A stretch of DNA of 64,000 bases. It comes from Nocardioides iriomotensis. GTDB lineage: Bacteria > Actinomycetota > Actinomycetes > Propionibacteriales > Nocardioidaceae. The stretch spans positions 62,001 to 126,000 of the forward strand of contig NZ_SDPU01000010.1 in the NCBI RefSeq assembly GCF_004168035.1, read 5' to 3'. Each line of letters begins with the position of its first letter. Position 1 is the first letter of the stretch. The position numbers and the translations under genes are program-made. Positions 61,543-64,000 of the stretch are shown here, in pieces. The notes beneath the pieces were generated by a model. That model saw only the letters and a program-made list of their open reading frames with translations. It was not told where the DNA came from and searched no databases.

Positions 61543-63587
61543 GCGGGGTCCACCCCCGTCCCGCGCCGGGCCGCGTCGAGCAGCGGCTCGACCCGCGCCC
61601 GGATCTCCGAGGCGATGTCGTCGATGGAGGCACGGGCGTCGACGACGAGGTAGTGCTCCGGCTGCCCGGACGCGAGCTGGAGGAACATGTCGCGCACCCG
61701 CTCGTGGAACTCGACCGACTCGCCCTCGATGCGGTCGCGCTCCTCGAACCGGGACATCCCATGCTGGGGCGGCAGGTCGAGCACGACGGTGAGGTTGGGG
61801 CGCAGGTCCGCGGTGGCCCAGCGCGCGATGCGCTCGACCTCGAGGTCGGCCAGGTCTCGGCCCGCGCCCTGGTAGGCGAGCGTGCTGTCGACGTAGCGGT
61901 CGGTGATGACGACGGCCCCGCGCGCGAGGGCGGGTGCGACCACGGAGTCGACGTGCTCGGCCTTGTCGGCGGCGTAGAGCAGCGCCTCGGTGCGGTGGGA
62001 GATGTTGCCGGTGGCGGGGTCGAGCACGATCCGCCGCAGCTCCTTGCCGACGTCGGTGTCGCCGGGCTCACGGGTCAGGACGACGTCGTACCCCTCGGCG
62101 GTGAGCCACTCCTGGAGCCGCTTGGCCTGCGTCGACTTGCCGGCGCCCTCGCCGCCCTCGAGCGCGATGAAGCACCCCGTCGCCGAGTAGACGCCCAGCG
62201 TGCCGCTGAACGAGTGCCGCAGGTCGTGCACCAGCGAGGTCCCCTTCCGGTCGTCCATCTGACGGTAGGCCGTGACACCGACAATCGTCATCGCGATCGC
62301 GGCCAGGAGGAACGTGATCGCGGCGCCGTTGTAGACCAGCAGCGGCTCGCCGGACCGGTCCTCGCCGGGCAGGTCGATGGTGCCGATGGTGCCGGCGACC
62401 AGCGGGGCGGCCGCGAGCACGAGGGCGAGCACGAGCCGGATCATCGAGCCGACGAACGCGAAGGTGCGGCCCCGCACGTCGTCGGGCACCTCGAGACCGA
62501 GCAGCGTGTTGCCCGTGATCCACGCGACGCCGGCGGCGAAGCCCAGGAGCAGGGTCAGCGCGGTGACGATCTCGAGCTGCTGCACCAGGGCCAGCGGGAA
62601 CAGCAGCAGCCCGGTGGTGGTCAGCGCGATGCCGAACAGCCGCCGCCGGGAGAGCCCGTGCAGCAGGCGCGGACCGCGCCACATGCCGAGGCCGAGCCCG
62701 GCGAAGACGGTGCCGAACAGCACGCCGTATCCGGGGTCGCCACCGCCGAGGTCGGAGACGAACGTGCGGGCCAGGCCGATCACGACCCCGCCCGCCGCGA
62801 AGGCGCCGACGATGCCGATGACCAGGCCGCGGACCAGGGGCGTGGTGCCGACGTACTTCCAGCCGTCGACCACCACGCGCCAGGCGTTGGTGTCGCCCCC
62901 GACCGACGCGGGACCGCGCGGGATCGTGGTGAGCGAGGCGATGACCAGGCCGCTGACGATGAAGGTCACGCCGTTGGCGTAGATCGCCAGGTCGATCGGT
63001 CCGCGGTCGAAGACGTCGAACAGGTTGCGGTACAGCTTGTCGGCCAGGGTGAGGCCGGTGAAGATCGCCGCCGCGGGGAGGGCCGAGCCGTACGTCGTCG
63101 CCAGGCTGATCTGGTTGGCCGCCTCGAGGCGGTACCGGGGGACGAGGTTGGGGACGGTGGCGTCCTTGGCGGGCCCCCACACCAGCGACACCGCCTCGAC
63201 GAGCACGGTGACCACGAAGATCCACCAGAGCTGACCGACGACGGGGATGGTCAGGAACAGCACGCCCCGGATGTAGTCGCCCCAGATCAGCGTGACCCGA
63301 CGGTCGATCTTGTCCGCGATGTAGCCGGCGATCGGACCCATCACCAGCGCCGGGAGCACGCGCAGGAAGAGCACCGTCGCGATCGCGTAGTTCTTGCCGG
63401 CGTAGGAGTCCGCGCTGGCGTTCGCCATCGCGGTCAGCGCGAGCAGGCCGATCCAGTCCCCCAGGCTGGAGAGGCCCAGACCGATCCAGAGCCGCCGGAA
63501 GTCCGGGATCCGCAGGACGGCCGCGAGCGAGTGCGTCGGCGCATGACGGAGGTCGTCGACCGCCGACACGGGTGGGTGTTCGCTCAC
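61539..63587 (-). CDS. tmk: MFS transporter fused to thymidylate kinase
   Basis: One 682-residue frame. Residues ~20-445 are a 12-helix MFS-like domain (GLGLSSLGDWIGLLALTAMANA, GPIAGYIADKIDRRVTLIWGD). Residues ~470-675 are a complete dTMP kinase: P-loop FIALEGGEGAGKST, DR(Y) motif ITDRYVDSTLAYQGAGRDL, and LVVDARASIDDIA. The kinase makes dTDP for DNA synthesis. No start codon with an SD lies between the domains, so they form one protein. GTG 63587 lies 6 nt after a -10-like TACGCT on the minus strand, suggesting a leaderless mRNA. Confidence 0.92.
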   Translation of the reverse strand: MSEHPPVSAVDDLRHAPTHSLAAVLRIPDFRRLWIGLGLSSLGDWIGLLALTAMANASADSYAGKNYAIATVLFLRVLPALVMGPIAGYIADKIDRRVTLIWGDYIRGVLFLTIPVVGQLWWIFVVTVLVEAVSLVWGPAKDATVPNLVPRYRLEAANQISLATTYGSALPAAAIFTGLTLADKLYRNLFDVFDRGPIDLAIYANGVTFIVSGLVIASLTTIPRGPASVGGDTNAWRVVVDGWKYVGTTPLVRGLVIGIVGAFAAGGVVIGLARTFVSDLGGGDPGYGVLFGTVFAGLGLGMWRGPRLLHGLSRRRLFGIALTTTGLLLFPLALVQQLEIVTALTLLLGFAAGVAWITGNTLLGLEVPDDVRGRTFAFVGSMIRLVLALVLAAAPLVAGTIGTIDLPGEDRSGEPLLVYNGAAITFLLAAIAMTIVGVTAYRQMDDRKGTSLVHDLRHSFSGTLGVYSATGCFIALEGGEGAGKSTQAKRLQEWLTAEGYDVVLTREPGDTDVGKELRRIVLDPATGNISHRTEALLYAADKAEHVDSVVAPALARGAVVITDRYVDSTLAYQGAGRDLADLEVERIARWATADLRPNLTVVLDLPPQHGMSRFEERDRIEGESVEFHERVRDMFLQLASGQPEHYLVVDARASIDDIASEIRARVEPLLDAARRGTGVDPA

Positions 63588-63593
63588 GGGGTC

Positions 63594-63599
63594 AGCGTA
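63594..63599 (-). promoter_or_regulatory. -10 box TACGCT, leaderless start of MFS-tmk
   Basis: TACGCT on the minus strand ends 6 nt before GTG 63587. No SD is present. It would allow MFS-tmk-holB to be read without topA. Confidence 0.5.
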
Positions 63600-63609
63600 G
63601 GGCGTCGGG

Positions 63610-64000
63610 TCAGGACTTCTTCGCGGCCTTCTTCGTGGTCCTCTTCGCGGCGGACTTCTTCGTCGACGACTTCTTGGCCGTCGACTTCTTGGCGGCCGAC
63701 TTCTTCGTCGTCTTCTTGGCCGCCTTCTTGGCGGGGCCCTTGGCCCGGCGCTCGGCGAGCAGCTCGGCGGCACGCTCGATCGTGATCGTGGCCTGGTCGT
63801 CGCCCTGGCGCAGCGTCGCGTTGTACTCGCCGTCGGTGACGTAGGGGCCGAACCGGCCGCCCTTGACCGTGACCGTCTGACCGCTCGCCGGGTCGGTGCC
63901 GATCTCCCGCCCGGGGTCGGCGGCCGCGCGGCCGCGCCGCTTGGGCTCGGCGTAGATCTTCAGCGCCTCCTCCAGCGAGATCGTGAGGAGCTTCTCCTCG
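63610..64000 (-). CDS. topA: DNA topoisomerase I (C-terminal part)
   Basis: Only the last ~129 residues are in the window; the gene continues past the right edge. The final topoisomerase C-terminal repeat (LEEALKIYAEPKRRGR, GGRFGPYVTDGEYNATL) is followed by ~40 residues of Lys/Ala/Ser repeats (AAKK, TTKKS units) ending AAKKS. This histone-like tail is typical of actinobacterial TopA and adds DNA affinity and processivity. It precedes MFS-tmk by 22 bp. Confidence 0.93.
   Translation of the reverse strand, partial: EEKLLTISLEEALKIYAEPKRRGRAAADPGREIGTDPASGQTVTVKGGRFGPYVTDGEYNATLRQGDDQATITIERAAELLAERRAKGPAKKAAKKTTKKSAAKKSTAKKSSTKKSAAKRTTKKAAKKS

Noticed and set aside
58586-62071. 1161-codon open frame on the minus strand across the TAP peptidase, holB and tmk genes
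   Set aside because: It is in a wrong frame over three well-supported genes; its Arg/Pro/Ala-rich translation is the usual high-GC shadow.

Overview
This is a high-GC (about 70%) actinobacterial chromosome segment. Gene content and order (tilS-hpt-ftsH-folE, folP-folB-folK-DUF3180, topA next to an MFS-dTMP kinase fusion and holB, an RsbU-type phosphatase with a GAF-ANTAR protein, GTG starts, leaderless promoters) fit a Nocardioides-like member of the Nocardioidaceae. No insertion sequence, integrase gene or CRISPR array is visible.

Layout. 1-2.1 kb: glycine-betaine/choline-type ABC importer, with the permeases divergent from the ATPase. 2.1-5.3 kb: MFS permease, tandem GNAT protein and a coiled-coil membrane protein. 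5.3-18.0 kb: a long leftward housekeeping block (DUF3180, folK, folB, NTF2-like, folP, two GH16 hydrolases, folE, ftsH, hpt, tilS, DUF2342 metalloprotease, dacB). The GH16 pair splits the folate genes. 18.1-24.1 kb: ppa, a 70-nt palindrome, an ArsR-type repressor with its MFS exporter, an acyl-CoA oxidase and a secreted NlpC/P60 peptidase. 24.1-29.9 kb: a gene-poor gap with a repeat-hairpin, a PAP2 protein, and a thiamine ABC importer (binding protein, fused permease, ATPase) behind a TPP riboswitch. 29.9-38.9 kb: a lipase-like hydrolase, a GntR/FCD regulator divergent from an NMT1-type ABC importer, an ECF sigma factor coupled to a carboxymuconolactone-decarboxylase-like protein, and small proteins. 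38.9-45.5 kb: phenylacetate catabolism, with TetR (PaaR-like), paaABCDE leftward and paaZ rightward around a palindromic operator. 45.5-53.3 kb: acyltransferase-SGNH protein, methyltransferase, degenerate aspartyl-protease-like protein, VOC protein, membrane and secreted proteins.

53.4-57.5 kb is the most unusual part: a GAF-SpoIIE phosphatase, then a 2.6-kb stretch holding a GAF-ANTAR regulator, an RsbW-like ATPase, a small hypothetical protein and DUF6221. The stretch is bounded by tRNA-Thr(CGT) on one side and a direct repeat of that tRNA's 3' half on the other, the layout left by a tRNA-targeted integrative element. 57.5-64 kb: zinc-ribbon protein divergent from a LysR regulator, secreted TAP-type peptidase, holB, an MFS-thymidylate kinase fusion, and the 3' end of topA.

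Regulatory logic visible in the DNA: thiamine import under TPP control, phenylacetate genes under a GACCGATCGGTC palindrome, the NMT1-type importer under a GntR-like palindrome, the exporter under an array of three 14-bp-spaced boxes, and several genes whose start lies 6-7 nt after a -10 box (leaderless).
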